Of a stretch of 59,299 nt of DNA, positions 1 to 6,624 are shown in pieces. The first letter of the stretch is position 1; the number at the start of each line of letters is the position of its first letter. The translations under genes and the position numbers were made by a program. Under the pieces are notes generated by a model. That model was given only the letters and a program-made list of their open reading frames with translations, searched no databases and was not told the DNA's origin. The stretch is from a virus, in the IMG/VR virus record IMGVR_UViG_3300046000_006837, positions 1-59,299 of that record. One strand, written 5' to 3'.

Positions 1-22
1 AGAGAAGACATTTTTTTAGCAC

Positions 23-150
23 CCTAATTTAATAAAATAATGCAATTAATTTGAGCAAAGTTATGAAATATCAAATTACTGTTGTATATTTGTAGGGCAA
101 TAGCGAAGAGGCTAAAGCACTTTATTAATCACTTAAACAAAAACAAAGTT
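23..150 (+). repeat. Family A leader, copy 1, with promoter
   Basis: First of four related leaders (others at 1052, 1842 and 2522). It starts with CCTAATTT and contains the box TATATTTG at 85-92. The 5' leader after it carries GGGCAATAGCGAAGAGGC and a cacTTAA-type stretch before the start codon at 151. Unlike the other copies, the right half of the CCTAATTT inverted repeat is missing here. Bases 1-22 look like the tail of another terminator hairpin. Confidence 0.7.
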
Positions 151-387
151 ATGTCAGAATCAATGGTAAGAGAATTAGAAAATCGCTCTTTTGAAGTTGG
201 GAGAGTTTTATTTGCAGGTTGCATTTATATGCTTCACACTGCCAATAAAAAAGCGGTTGAAACACTTTTGAATGAAATGTTGGCTACTCCTGATGTTGCC
301 TGTTCTTTATCTAAAGCACGCGAATTAGTTATTCAGGCGTGTTATGATAGATTGATTGAATTAGAAAATGATTCAACCGAAAAGTAA
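151..387 (+). CDS. Small hypothetical protein (78 aa)
   Basis: No family recognised. The product is soluble, mostly helical in appearance and mildly acidic, with no membrane segment. The frame is open upstream to base 82, but the promoter box at 85-92 rules out that start. The ATG at 151 follows the same caaagtt-ATG leader seen before several cassette genes. It is the only gene between its promoter and the hairpin at 396-418. Confidence 0.75.
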   Translation: MSESMVRELENRSFEVGRVLFAGCIYMLHTANKKAVETLLNEMLATPDVACSLSKARELVIQACYDRLIELENDSTEK

Positions 388-395
388 ACCAACAA

Positions 396-418
396 GCCCC
401 GCGGTTATATCGCGGGGC
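396..418 (+). terminator. Hairpin after the first cassette gene
   Basis: GCCCCGCG (396-403) pairs perfectly with CGCGGGGC (411-418) around a 7-nt loop. The tail is only weakly T-rich (acttttacc), so partial read-through into the next small gene is likely. Confidence 0.7.
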
Positions 419-448
419 ACTTTTACCACCACTCAAACAAAAAAAATC

Positions 449-583
449 ATGTCAAGAACTCAAAGAATCCTAATCGACATCAAAAACAATTATGCAATCA
501 TTTTTTGCCTATCTTTCTACCTAGGAATATGGCTAATGATTATTGCAATGGTAGTCGACATCATCATTAAGAACATTTTTTAG
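449..583 (+). CDS. Small membrane protein (44 aa)
   Basis: A positively charged N-terminus (MSRTQR) is followed by one or two hydrophobic segments spanning about residues 15-44, so an inner-membrane location is inferred. No family recognised. The frame is open upstream into the preceding gene, but the ATG at 449 follows an A-rich leader beyond the hairpin. No separate promoter is visible, so expression probably depends on read-through of that hairpin. Confidence 0.6.
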   Translation: MSRTQRILIDIKNNYAIIFCLSFYLGIWLMIIAMVVDIIIKNIF

Positions 584-590
584 AACGGTC

Positions 591-618
591 GAACCCCGGC
601 TTAGAACGGTCGGGGTTC
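591..618 (+). terminator. Hairpin terminator
   Basis: GAACCCCG (591-598) pairs with CGGGGTTC (611-618). The short T-containing tail is modest, and the hairpin closes the unit ending at 583. Confidence 0.6.
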
Positions 619-673
619 ATCTTATCATCGGAACGGATTACATTTCATCATATACATTTTAAAATCTATAAAC

Positions 674-952
674 ATGAATAACTTATCATCTCTTTTAAAT
701 AATGATGCAATTAATTTTGGAACAAGTGTAATGAGATTTTTATCCATTGATGCTGTTCCTAATGATTGGACATTCTGGATTAAATTATTATTAGTTATCA
801 TTGTCATTAATAACATTTGGGATCTATGTAGAGAATTGATAAACATTATAAGCAATTTAGGAAATGGAAGTAAGATTGATTTAGGATCTATCTTTAATGA
901 TATTGTTTGGATCTATATTGCATTGGTTTGTCTTAAGTATTGGTTTTTATAG
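674..952 (+). CDS. Putative membrane protein (92 aa)
   Basis: Hydrophobic stretches around residues 33-45 and 75-92 suggest two membrane segments. No conserved family recognised. The ATG at 674 follows aaaatctataaac, the A-rich start context used across the window. No TAnnTTTG box was found directly upstream, so its promoter is unclear. Confidence 0.65.
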   Translation: MNNLSSLLNNDAINFGTSVMRFLSIDAVPNDWTFWIKLLLVIIVINNIWDLCRELINIISNLGNGSKIDLGSIFNDIVWIYIALVCLKYWFL

Positions 953-1009
953 ACATGGAATATATAATCGGCTGGGGATTGGTTAATAGGTGGTCCCCGC
1001 CGAATTTTG

Positions 1010-1037
1010 CTTGGGTCATTCGATAGAATGACCCGAG
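1010..1037 (+). terminator. Variable-stem hairpin, unit 1
   Basis: CTTGGGTCATTC and GAATGACCCGAG form a long stem with loop GATA, followed by a T6 run. It sits in conserved flanks (gaatttTgct...gag) shared with nine other hairpins in the first 13.4 kb. Confidence 0.75.
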
Positions 1038-1051
1038 CCATTTTTTACAGG

Positions 1052-1163
1052 CCTAATTTAATAAAAAAGTAACAATTTAATTAGTAAAATTAGGAAATAT
1101 GAAATTACTGTTGTATATTTGTGACGCAGTCGCAATGAAGCGAAGGCGATAAATAAACAGGTT
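1052..1163 (+). repeat. Family A leader, copy 2, with promoter
   Basis: CCTAATTT (1052-1059) and AAATTAGG (1087-1094) form a perfect inverted repeat upstream of box TATATTTG (1114-1121). The leader contains TCGC-AATGAA-GCGA, a small hairpin also present in the family B leaders, so leader modules have been exchanged between families. Confidence 0.75.
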
Positions 1164-1463
1164 ATGCAAAATTTAGAAATGGTGGCTATTGAGTTAAAAG
1201 AAGTATTAGCCGCGAAAGCAATTTTAGAAGCGAGAGAAAAAGCACTACGTTCTGAAATTATCGAAGGTTTACAGTCCCAAAATTTAACCCTATTAAAAGT
1301 AGGTGGGTTTACAGTGTCCATTCGTAAAAACAAAACGTGGGCATATTCAAAATGGGTTAGAACGTTGGAAAAAATGCTTAAGACGCGTAAAACTAACGAG
1401 CAAAACAGCGGAGTAGCTACTTTTGAAGAAACGCCTACATGGCAATTCTTAAGCGCAAAGTAA
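1164..1463 (+). CDS. Coiled-coil protein, paralogue of the gene at 2636 (99 aa)
   Basis: The N-terminal half (residues 1-45) is a charged helix or coiled coil. It is followed by a short beta-like segment (LLKVGGFTVSIRK) and a lysine-rich C-terminus with the motif WAYSKWVRTLEKMLK. It is nearly identical to the product at 2636 and resembles the protein at 19165 more distantly (shared order: helix, beta pair, Y-S, LEK-L, FL/TLS-K ending). The function is unknown. The layout recalls phage Gp157- or Gam-like helical proteins, but this is only an impression. Confidence 0.8.
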   Translation: MQNLEMVAIELKEVLAAKAILEAREKALRSEIIEGLQSQNLTLLKVGGFTVSIRKNKTWAYSKWVRTLEKMLKTRKTNEQNSGVATFEETPTWQFLSAK

Positions 1464-1470
1464 GACAAAA

Positions 1471-1492
1471 GGGGTGAACGAAAGTTCACCCC
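1471..1492 (+). terminator. Intercistronic hairpin
   Basis: GGGGTGAAC-GAAA-GTTCACCCC is a perfect 9-bp stem with a GNRA tetraloop. The gene at 1530 follows without its own promoter box, so this looks like a stabiliser or attenuator. The paralogous unit has the equivalent hairpin at 2944. Confidence 0.7.
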
Positions 1493-1529
1493 GCTTTAAA
1501 AAAATTTTTAACCTTTAAATTTTATATCA

Positions 1530-1766
1530 ATGTTAGGCAAATTAATAATAATTTCAATTTACGTTTATGTTTGTGTTCCACACCCGAACGGCGGTAAAAC
1601 GGAATACATTGAAACGGCGGGTACAAGATCCTGGGAGATGCCGGGAACGTTCACCAAAACGGATTCACTTGTAAAGGAAGCTATCAAGTTCTACGGAATT
1701 GACCTCGAGTATAACACTATTAAAGTAGATGTTAATACACTACGGGTGAAATGCGAGTGCAACTAA
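1530..1766 (+). CDS. Small exported or anchored hypothetical protein (78 aa)
   Basis: A hydrophobic N-terminus (MLGKLIIISIYVYVCV) is followed by a polar domain with PNGGKTEYIE, RSWEMPGTFTKTDSL and a C-terminal CEC. It is a close paralogue of the product at 3000. It forms a two-gene unit with the coiled-coil gene upstream, and that whole unit is duplicated downstream. Function not recognised. Confidence 0.75.
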   Translation: MLGKLIIISIYVYVCVPHPNGGKTEYIETAGTRSWEMPGTFTKTDSLVKEAIKFYGIDLEYNTIKVDVNTLRVKCECN

Positions 1767-1786
1767 GGTAAGCAAGAAACTAGGTC

Positions 1787-1835
1787 GGAGCGAATTTCGC
1801 TCCGGCTATTCTATCGAATAGCCTGAGCAAATTTT
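1787..1835 (+). terminator. Variable-stem hairpin, unit 2 (double hairpin)
   Basis: Two stems lie in tandem: GGAGCG/CGCTCC (1787-1803) and GGCTATTC-TATC-GAATAGCC (1804-1823), then gagcaaattttt. The flanks match the other units while the stem sequence is its own. Confidence 0.75.
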
Positions 1836-1841
1836 TAGCAC

Positions 1842-1968
1842 CCTAATTTAATAAAAAAGTAACAATTTAATTAGTAAAATTAGGATATATCAAATTACTG
1901 TTGTATATTTGTAGGGCAATAGCAAGTAAGCGAAAGCACTTTAATAATCACTTAAACAAAATCAAGTT
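1842..1968 (+). repeat. Family A leader, copy 3, with promoter
   Basis: Box TATATTTG lies at 1904-1911, with the CCTAATTT/AAATTAGG inverted repeat upstream. The leader has the GGGCAATAGC type and leads to the gene at 1969. Confidence 0.75.
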
Positions 1969-2394
1969 ATGAACAATCTAAAGTCAATGGGAACTATGTT
2001 CAATGCCATGTTTCCAATTTTAAATGTAGCTCAAACGTATGTAAGTGGCATATACATGCCAAAAGAGAACACAGCAAAAGCATTTCTTGAGGCATTTCAA
2101 GAATGTCAAAGCAGATTAGAAGAAGGATCAAAATATGACTTTGAACCTGAATACTACATTAAACAATTAAAAGATTGGGCAAAGAAAACAGAGGAGTCAA
2201 TATTTATGTCCTTACTACCCTACAATCCCGAAGGTTTCTACCCACAGCAAATTGAGGATATGCCTGAAGATCTTTGTTTCTGGGAAGGGCTTTATCAAGC
2301 AGAGCAATGGGATTTAATTACAGAGCACCCATTCTTTGACAGCTGGTTGCAAGAAGCTCAAGAAATTACTCAAGAAATGTGGCAAGAGCATTAA
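1969..2394 (+). CDS. Hypothetical protein (141 aa)
   Basis: Acidic, soluble product rich in Trp, Phe and Tyr toward the C-terminus. No family recognised. The N-terminal 30 residues are Met-rich and mildly hydrophobic (GTMFNAMFPILNVAQTYVSG). It is a single-gene cassette between a family A promoter and the strong terminator at 2403. The start is fixed by the caagtt-ATG context. Confidence 0.75.
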   Translation: MNNLKSMGTMFNAMFPILNVAQTYVSGIYMPKENTAKAFLEAFQECQSRLEEGSKYDFEPEYYIKQLKDWAKKTEESIFMSLLPYNPEGFYPQQIEDMPEDLCFWEGLYQAEQWDLITEHPFFDSWLQEAQEITQEMWQEH

Positions 2395-2402
2395 ACGAAA
2401 CG

Positions 2403-2434
2403 ACCCCGGCCGGAAACGGTCGGGGTTTCTTTTG
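2403..2434 (+). terminator. Rho-independent terminator
   Basis: ACCCCGGCCG-GAAA-CGGTCGGGGT is a 10-bp stem with one G-U pair, followed by ttcttttg. It closes the gene ending at 2394. Confidence 0.85.
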
Positions 2435-2479
2435 TTAGAACGGAACGGATCCATAACGGAACGGAGCTGATGAATTTTG

Positions 2480-2516
2480 CTTGGGTCATTCGATAGAATG
2501 ACCCGAGCAATTTTTT
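2480..2516 (+). terminator. Variable-stem hairpin, unit 3
   Basis: The stem CTTGGGTCATTC/GAATGACCCGAG is the same as unit 1, followed by a T6 tail. It directly precedes the family A leader at 2522. Confidence 0.75.
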
Positions 2517-2521
2517 CGGGG

Positions 2522-2635
2522 CCTAATTTAATAAAAAGTAACAATTTAATTAGTAAAATTAGGATATATCAAATTGTTGTTGTATATTTGTAGGGCAATA
2601 GCAAAGAGGCTAAAGCACTAAACAAAAATCAAGTT
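2522..2635 (+). repeat. Family A leader, copy 4, with promoter
   Basis: Box TATATTTG lies at 2583-2590. CCTAATTT begins at 2522 and its inverted partner lies about 30 bp on. It drives the duplicated two-gene unit 2636-3236. Confidence 0.75.
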
Positions 2636-2935
2636 ATGAGAAATTTAGAAATTGTTGCGGTTGAACTAAAAGAGGTAATGGCTGCAAAATCAATCTTAGA
2701 GGCAAAAGAAAAAATGCTTCGCAATGAAATTATTGAGGGTTTACAGTCTCAAAATTTAACCCTATTAAAAGTAGGTGGGTTCACGGTGTCCATTAGAAAG
2801 AACAAAACATGGGCATATTCAAAATGGGTTCGCACCTTAGAAAAGATGCTCAAAACTAGAAAAGCGAACGAGCAAAACAACGGTACCGCAACCTACGAAG
2901 AAACGCCTACATGGCAATTCTTAAGCGCAAAGTAA
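2636..2935 (+). CDS. Coiled-coil protein, paralogue of the gene at 1164 (99 aa)
   Basis: Same length and layout as the product at 1164: helical N-terminus, LLKVGGFTVSIRK strand pair, then a lysine-rich tail. The C-terminal half is almost identical and most changes lie in residues 1-35. Together with the following gene it is a second copy of the whole 1052-1766 unit, leader included, which indicates a segmental duplication. Confidence 0.8.
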   Translation: MRNLEIVAVELKEVMAAKSILEAKEKMLRNEIIEGLQSQNLTLLKVGGFTVSIRKNKTWAYSKWVRTLEKMLKTRKANEQNNGTATYEETPTWQFLSAK

Positions 2936-2943
2936 AACAAAAG

Positions 2944-2970
2944 GGGTAGGCGAAAGCCTACCCTACTTTA
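2944..2970 (+). terminator. Intercistronic hairpin
   Basis: GGGTAGGC-GAAA-GCCTACCC. It occupies the same place as the 1471 hairpin in the paralogous unit but has a different stem sequence, so pairing is conserved and sequence is not. Confidence 0.7.
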
Positions 2971-2999
2971 ACAAACTTTTAACCTTCAAATAATAGACC

Positions 3000-3236
3000 A
3001 TGTTAGGCAAATTAGTAATTGTTGTAATTTATGTTTATGTATGTATTCCTAACCCGAACGGTGGCAAAACGGACTACATGGAGAGGGTAGGCGCTAGGTC
3101 CTGGGAGATGCCGGGAACGTTCACCAAAACGGATTCTTTAGTCAATGAAACTATTAAGTACTACGGAATTGACCTTGAACATATCAATATCAACGTAGAC
3201 GTTAACACACTACGAATCAAATGTGAGTGCAACTAA
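3000..3236 (+). CDS. Small exported or anchored hypothetical protein, paralogue of the gene at 1530 (78 aa)
   Basis: It has the same hydrophobic start (MLGKLVIVVIYVYVC) and the same RSWEMPGTFTKTDSL block and CEC end as the copy at 1530. Divergence is concentrated in the charged middle. Function unknown. Confidence 0.75.
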   Translation: MLGKLVIVVIYVYVCIPNPNGGKTDYMERVGARSWEMPGTFTKTDSLVNETIKYYGIDLEHININVDVNTLRIKCECN

Positions 3237-3257
3237 AGTAAAGCAGGGAGCCAGGTC

Positions 3258-3308
3258 GGAGCGAATTTCGCTCCGGCAAGGCTTTAGCCTTGCCTGAGAA
3301 AATTTTTG
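3258..3308 (+). terminator. Variable-stem hairpin, unit 4 (double hairpin)
   Basis: GGAGCG/CGCTCC (3258-3274) is followed by GGCAAGGC-TTTA-GCCTTGCC (3275-3294) and gagaaaattttt. The first hairpin is the same as in unit 2 and the second stem is new. Confidence 0.75.
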
Positions 3309-3440
3309 CAGGGGCGGATCTTAACACTTCTTTAACTAAAATAGCTAAAAATATTAACACTTATTAACTACTACTTATTACTTTTATGCTTATCTTTGTC
3401 ATGCAGTCGCAATGAAGCGAAGGCGTTAAAAAATCAAGTT
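3309..3440 (+). repeat. Family B leader, copy 1, with promoter
   Basis: A second leader type with repeated taaca/ttaac motifs and box TATCTTTG at 3391-3398. The transcript leader contains the TCGC-AATGAA-GCGA hairpin. Copy 2 at 4065 is almost identical. Confidence 0.75.
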
Positions 3441-3668
3441 ATGGAAATCATTTGTTTGTTTAAAAAAGCCGCTCATACTTACACACTATTCTTTAAACCA
3501 GTCTTGATTGGTTATTCTTTTGCGGAAGGTGATTTACGTATGTATGACGATACTGTCGAAGAATTTACAATGGATACTCCTATATTCGATACCTATGAAG
3601 AAGCTGTCAAGTATGCTTATATAAAAACCCACGGAGAGGCTAACTACCTTAGAGAGTTCGAGGAATAA
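3441..3668 (+). CDS. Hypothetical protein (75 aa)
   Basis: Contains a TYEEAVKYAY-like segment (residues about 52-63) of the kind found at the end of the larger proteins at 24652-25824, so it may be a short relative of that family. The frame is open to base 3396, but the promoter box at 3391-3398 makes the ATG at 3441 (context caagtt-ATG) the real start. Confidence 0.7.
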   Translation: MEIICLFKKAAHTYTLFFKPVLIGYSFAEGDLRMYDDTVEEFTMDTPIFDTYEEAVKYAYIKTHGEANYLREFEE

Positions 3669-3693
3669 AATACCTTAACAAAACATTAACACT

Positions 3694-3731
3694 AAGGGTA
3701 TTGCATAATACATTCAATACCCTTATATTTG
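3694..3731 (+). promoter_or_regulatory. Promoter inside an inverted repeat
   Basis: AAGGGTATTG (3694-3703) and CAATACCCTT (3715-3724) form a perfect 10-bp dyad. The left arm ends in the TTG box, and the last T of the right arm is the first base of TATATTTG (3724-3731). It drives the gene at 3772. Confidence 0.8.
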
Positions 3732-3771
3732 TTTTATAATTTTTAATCACTTAAACGTAAAGACAAGCACC

Positions 3772-3960
3772 ATGAAAAGCACAATGTTAGAATCAAACGG
3801 AATTAGAATTGTTTTCTCTTTTGGCGGCAAAGTACGCGTCAACCAGAACGACAAAGAGGTTGAATCGGTAAACAACTTTTCAACATTCAGAAAGTGGGCG
3901 AAGGAGGTTTTATCCGATACTCAATTCAAAGTAGCGAAGGCTCAATTCAACCGTATGTAA
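3772..3960 (+). CDS. Small basic hypothetical protein (62 aa)
   Basis: Short beta-rich start (IRIVFSFGGKVRVNQNDKEV) and a helical basic C-terminus (FRKWAKEVLSDTQFKVAKAQF). No family recognised. Single-gene cassette with its own promoter and the terminator at 3979. Confidence 0.7.
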   Translation: MKSTMLESNGIRIVFSFGGKVRVNQNDKEVESVNNFSTFRKWAKEVLSDTQFKVAKAQFNRM

Positions 3961-3978
3961 TGCGTCCAAAGGATACAA

Positions 3979-4012
3979 CCCACCGAACGGAACGGTTCGG
4001 TGGGAATTCCTA
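3979..4012 (+). terminator. Hairpin terminator
   Basis: CCCACCGAAC (3979-3988) pairs perfectly with GTTCGGTGGG (3995-4004). The T tail is weak (aattcct). Confidence 0.75.
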
Positions 4013-4019
4013 TGCTAGC

Positions 4020-4064
4020 GAATTTCGCTCAGGGCAGGGCGGAGCCCTGCCTGAGTAAATTTTT
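4020..4064 (+). terminator. Variable-stem hairpin, unit 5
   Basis: CTCAGGGCAGGGC and GCCCTGCCTGAG pair with a single bulged G, loop GGA, then gtaaattttt. It has the conserved flanks gaatttcg and tgagtaaa. Confidence 0.75.
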
Positions 4065-4197
4065 GCAGGGGCGGATCTTAACATTTCTTTAACTAAAATA
4101 GCTAAAAATATTAACACTTATTAACTACTACTTATTACTTTTATTCTTATCTTTGTCATGCAGTCGCAATGAAGCGAAGGCGTTAAATAAACAAGTT
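4065..4197 (+). repeat. Family B leader, copy 2, with promoter
   Basis: Box TATCTTTG lies at 4148-4155. Over about 130 bp it is nearly identical to the leader at 3309, including the leader hairpin. Confidence 0.75.
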
Positions 4198-4374
4198 ATG
4201 TACTTATTCATTTTAATTTTCTTCTTAGGTTGTTGGTTCCCTATTAGCTTATACGCTATGATTTTAAATAGCGAATCGGACGGGGATACAGTAAAAGAGA
4301 CGTTATCAAAATTTTTCATCGGTTCGTCTTTATGGATATTATTAATTGTATTTTTTGCAACACTAATAATTTAA
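4198..4374 (+). CDS. Small membrane protein (58 aa)
   Basis: Two hydrophobic segments (residues 1-24 and about 38-58) flank a short acidic loop (NSESDGDTVKE), giving a predicted two-pass membrane protein. No family recognised. An upstream in-frame ATG overlaps the promoter box, so the ATG at 4198 is preferred. Confidence 0.7.
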   Translation: MYLFILIFFLGCWFPISLYAMILNSESDGDTVKETLSKFFIGSSLWILLIVFFATLII

Positions 4375-4389
4375 CAGAACGTTAACACT

Positions 4390-4427
4390 AAGGGTATTGC
4401 ATAATACATTCAATACCCTTATCTTTG
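4390..4427 (+). promoter_or_regulatory. Promoter inside an inverted repeat
   Basis: AAGGGTATTG (4390-4399) and CAATACCCTT (4411-4420) overlap box TATCTTTG (4420-4427) by one base. Same arms as the promoter at 3694. It drives the gene at 4463. Confidence 0.8.
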
Positions 4428-4462
4428 CTTTATAATTTTTTAATCACTTAAACTTAAAAACA

Positions 4463-4693
4463 ATGTTAGCTGAAAAGAAAAATGTATTAAAGACTTTAAA
4501 GTCAGCCATCTTAAAGTCATATTCTGAAAACAAAAATTTAGATTTTACCGATTTTGAGGACGTGGCTTTTGATTTACAAGTAGATATAGAAACGGAAGAG
4601 GACGAACTGGAAACGGAACATAATAGGTTTTATATGGATTATCAAAAAAGCGTAGACGCTGACTATTACGCATTCAGACAAGCGCAAAGATAG
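4463..4693 (+). CDS. Small acidic hypothetical protein (76 aa)
   Basis: Lysine-rich N-terminus (about 20 residues), then a strongly acidic middle (DIETEEDELETE), then an aromatic C-terminus. No known domain. Probably co-transcribed with the RadC-like gene that follows 66 nt later. Confidence 0.7.
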   Translation: MLAEKKNVLKTLKSAILKSYSENKNLDFTDFEDVAFDLQVDIETEEDELETEHNRFYMDYQKSVDADYYAFRQAQR

Positions 4694-4708
4694 AACGGAA
4701 TTTATAAA

Positions 4709-4740
4709 CAGGGAGGGCTTAAATGCTCTCCCTATCTTAA
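4709..4740 (+). terminator. Intercistronic hairpin
   Basis: AGGGAGGGC (4710-4718) pairs with GCTCTCCCT (4725-4733), including one G-U pair. No T run follows, so it is more likely an attenuator or stabiliser before the RadC-like gene. Confidence 0.5.
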
Positions 4741-4759
4741 ACATCTTAAAATAATTGTT

Positions 4760-5191
4760 ATGAAGGTTAATGAAGTAAAAGTAAGCTATAAAAAAGGAGT
4801 TTTTGGTAATGTATTAAATTCCTTAAATGCCGTTGATTATTGCAGAAACATTCCGGAATTTGAAAACAGAATGGAGTATCAAGAAGTATTTGCAGCCATA
4901 TATTTAGATAATGCAAATAACATTCTTTGCCATCAAATTATAGGTATTGGTAACATCACTGGGGCAGTGGTAGATCTAAGAATTATTTTCTCCACCGCGC
5001 TTAAGACATTATGCACTAGCCTAGTTCTTTGCCATAACCACCCATCGGGAACTTTAAAAGTATCAAAAGCAGATTTTGACGTAACGAACAAAGTAAAGGA
5101 AGCGGGTAAATTATTTGATATACAGGTATTAGACCACATTATACTAACTAAAAATAGTTATTTGTCCTTTGCGGACGAAGGACACTTATAA
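4760..5191 (+). CDS. radC-like: RadC-like JAB/MPN domain protein (143 aa)
   Basis: Carries the JAB metal-binding signature HNHPSG (residues 92-97) followed by S102 and D105, with a likely catalytic Glu at 42. This matches the C-terminal domain of RadC; the helix-hairpin-helix N-terminus of full RadC (about 220 aa) is absent. Such short forms are common on phages and plasmids. JAB domains are metal-dependent hydrolases, but the substrate of RadC proteins is unsettled. It sits second in a unit starting at 4463. Confidence 0.92.
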   Translation: MKVNEVKVSYKKGVFGNVLNSLNAVDYCRNIPEFENRMEYQEVFAAIYLDNANNILCHQIIGIGNITGAVVDLRIIFSTALKTLCTSLVLCHNHPSGTLKVSKADFDVTNKVKEAGKLFDIQVLDHIILTKNSYLSFADEGHL

Positions 5192-5212
5192 AATACCATT
5201 GTTTTAAGTTTA

Positions 5213-5245
5213 CCCGTCAAATGTAAAAGTTTGGCGGGCTTTTCT
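5213..5245 (+). terminator. Rho-independent terminator
   Basis: CCCGTCAAA (5213-5221) pairs with TTTGGCGGG (5230-5238), one G-U pair, then cttttct. It ends the 4463-5191 unit. Confidence 0.8.
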
Positions 5246-5252
5246 ATGCCAG

Positions 5253-5298
5253 TGAATTTCGCTAAGGCAAGGCTTTAGCCTTGCCTGAGTAAATTTTG
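5253..5298 (+). terminator. Variable-stem hairpin, unit 6
   Basis: Stem AAGGCAAGGC/GCCTTGCCT with loop TTTA in the flanks gtgaatttcgct...gagtaaatttt. It directly precedes the first family C leader. Confidence 0.75.
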
Positions 5299-5520
5299 GC
5301 GGGATCCCTTTTTAACATTTCCTTAACTATACCAGGGAAAACATTAACACTCCGTTAACTACTAGGTATTGTTTTTATGCTTATCTTTGCAGTGTTATAA
5401 AGAGAGAGGGTAAATAGAAAGGCAAAAAAGTAATTTAAAAAAAGTTTGCCTAAAATTTGGAAATTAGAAAAATAACCCTTATCTTTGCATCAGATTCTTT
5501 ACCACTTAAACAAACAGGTT
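5299..5520 (+). repeat. Family C leader, copy 1 (dual promoter)
   Basis: A 220-bp unit repeated at 6625, 8746 and 10891. It holds two promoters (boxes TATCTTTG at 5382-5389 and 5480-5487). Between them a transcribed stretch has AGGCAAA and TTTGCCT arms that can form a hairpin, so transcripts from the first promoter may be attenuated before the second. It ends in a cagattctt-accactt leader. Confidence 0.8.
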
Positions 5521-6225
5521 ATGAAATTAGTCGGTTTTAATTTTATCCATGGCGCAAATGTACATTCAGTTGACTTAAGACTGTCAGGTACAAAAAAATT
5601 AGGATATGCCTTTATAGTGCAAACATATCACTTTGATATGGAACAAGTTATAAATAATAATCTTGTTTTGGATTCGGGAACTTGCTTTAATTGCCCTTTA
5701 AGTTTCAACCAAAATAACGGCAAAACAGGCGGCTGTTATACGCATAAAGGAAATTTAAGAAAGGGCTTAGGCTCTAAATTAAGGTCGTTAAATAAGCAGT
5801 ACAAAGCCGGTAAATTGCTTAATAATTACGATACCGTTTTAAGCGGTTTAAATAAATTCGCAAAGGACGTAAAAATTTCCTTAGTACGGTTTGGGACGTA
5901 TGGCGAAGCGGTTACATTGCCTTTAGACCTATTAGACGGTTTGGCAAAGCTATCAAAGCGTAAAACGGGTTATACGCACCAATGGAACAAACCAGAGTAT
6001 AAAGACTACTCAAAATTTTTAATGGCATCTACTCACAATGTTTTTGAGGTTAACATTGCAAAGGATTATGGATTCAGGACGTTCAATGTAGGACAAATTG
6101 AGAATAGTTTAATGTGTCCATCTTCGCCAACAATCAAAAAAGAAAACAGAACGCCATGTTCGGATTGTGGATTGTGCGCGGGAAATTCAATACAGGCAAA
6201 GGATATTTATATTCCTAAACACTAA
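5521..6225 (+). CDS. Cys-rich conserved phage protein, paralogue of the gene at 11116 (234 aa)
   Basis: Seven cysteines fall in two clusters: C55-x2-C58-x13-C72 and C199-x13-C213-x2-C216-x2-C219, suggesting a metal or Fe-S site. Conserved blocks shared with the copy at 11116 are RFGTYGEA, GYTHQW and FLMASTHN (about residues 123-172). I do not recognise an assigned function. The first ATG in frame (5485) falls at the second promoter box, so the ATG at 5521 (context caggtt-ATG) is used. It is driven by a family C dual promoter like its paralogue. Confidence 0.8.
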   Translation: MKLVGFNFIHGANVHSVDLRLSGTKKLGYAFIVQTYHFDMEQVINNNLVLDSGTCFNCPLSFNQNNGKTGGCYTHKGNLRKGLGSKLRSLNKQYKAGKLLNNYDTVLSGLNKFAKDVKISLVRFGTYGEAVTLPLDLLDGLAKLSKRKTGYTHQWNKPEYKDYSKFLMASTHNVFEVNIAKDYGFRTFNVGQIENSLMCPSSPTIKKENRTPCSDCGLCAGNSIQAKDIYIPKH

Positions 6226-6234
6226 AAAAAATAT

Positions 6235-6275
6235 GGGAGAATGTTTGGATATGTCAAATATTCTCCCTATCTTTG
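6235..6275 (+). promoter_or_regulatory. Promoter inside an inverted repeat
   Basis: GGGAGAAT (6235-6242) and ATTCTCCC (6260-6267) form a perfect dyad directly abutting box TATCTTTG (6268-6275). It drives the gene at 6307. Confidence 0.8.
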
Positions 6276-6306
6276 AAACATATTAATCACTTAAATACTT
6301 AAAAAA

Positions 6307-6516
6307 ATGAATAACAGGCATGTTTGGGAAGGTTGGACGGTTCAAGATTTTATAGATGAATTAGAACCATTCTTTAATTTAGTCATGAGTGGAAGGACAC
6401 ATATCAAGCCATTTAAGGACGACAAAGAACTAAAACAGTATCTTAGAGATAATCAACCATATTATAAGAAACACATTCCAGAGGTCTTTAAGTACTTCAA
6501 AAATAAAATGAAATAA
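6307..6516 (+). CDS. Small conserved phage-type protein (69 aa)
   Basis: Starts with VWEGWTVQDFIDELEPFFNLVM, a helical aromatic block I associate with small conserved proteins of large phages without an assigned role. Basic C-terminus. Single-gene cassette between its own promoter and the terminator at 6539. Confidence 0.75.
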   Translation: MNNRHVWEGWTVQDFIDELEPFFNLVMSGRTHIKPFKDDKELKQYLRDNQPYYKKHIPEVFKYFKNKMK

Positions 6517-6538
6517 AGAGATAGTAACTTGTTTTTTG

Positions 6539-6570
6539 CCCCGTTGGATCCAGTGTCCGACGGGGATTTT
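6539..6570 (+). terminator. Rho-independent terminator
   Basis: CCCCGTTGGA pairs with TCCGACGGGG (one G-U pair), followed by attttg. Confidence 0.8.
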
Positions 6571-6580
6571 GTGTGCCAGT

Positions 6581-6624
6581 GAATTTCGCTCAGGGCAGGG
6601 CTAAAGCCCTGCCTGAGTAAATTT
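6581..6624 (+). terminator. Variable-stem hairpin, unit 7
   Basis: Stem CTCAGGGCAGGGC/GCCCTGCCTGAG with loop TAAA. Flanks are identical to units 5, 6 and 8. Confidence 0.75.

Noticed and set aside
5299-5520. Family C leaders as insertion sequences
   Set aside because: No transposase, no terminal inverted repeats or target duplications; they are promoter leaders.
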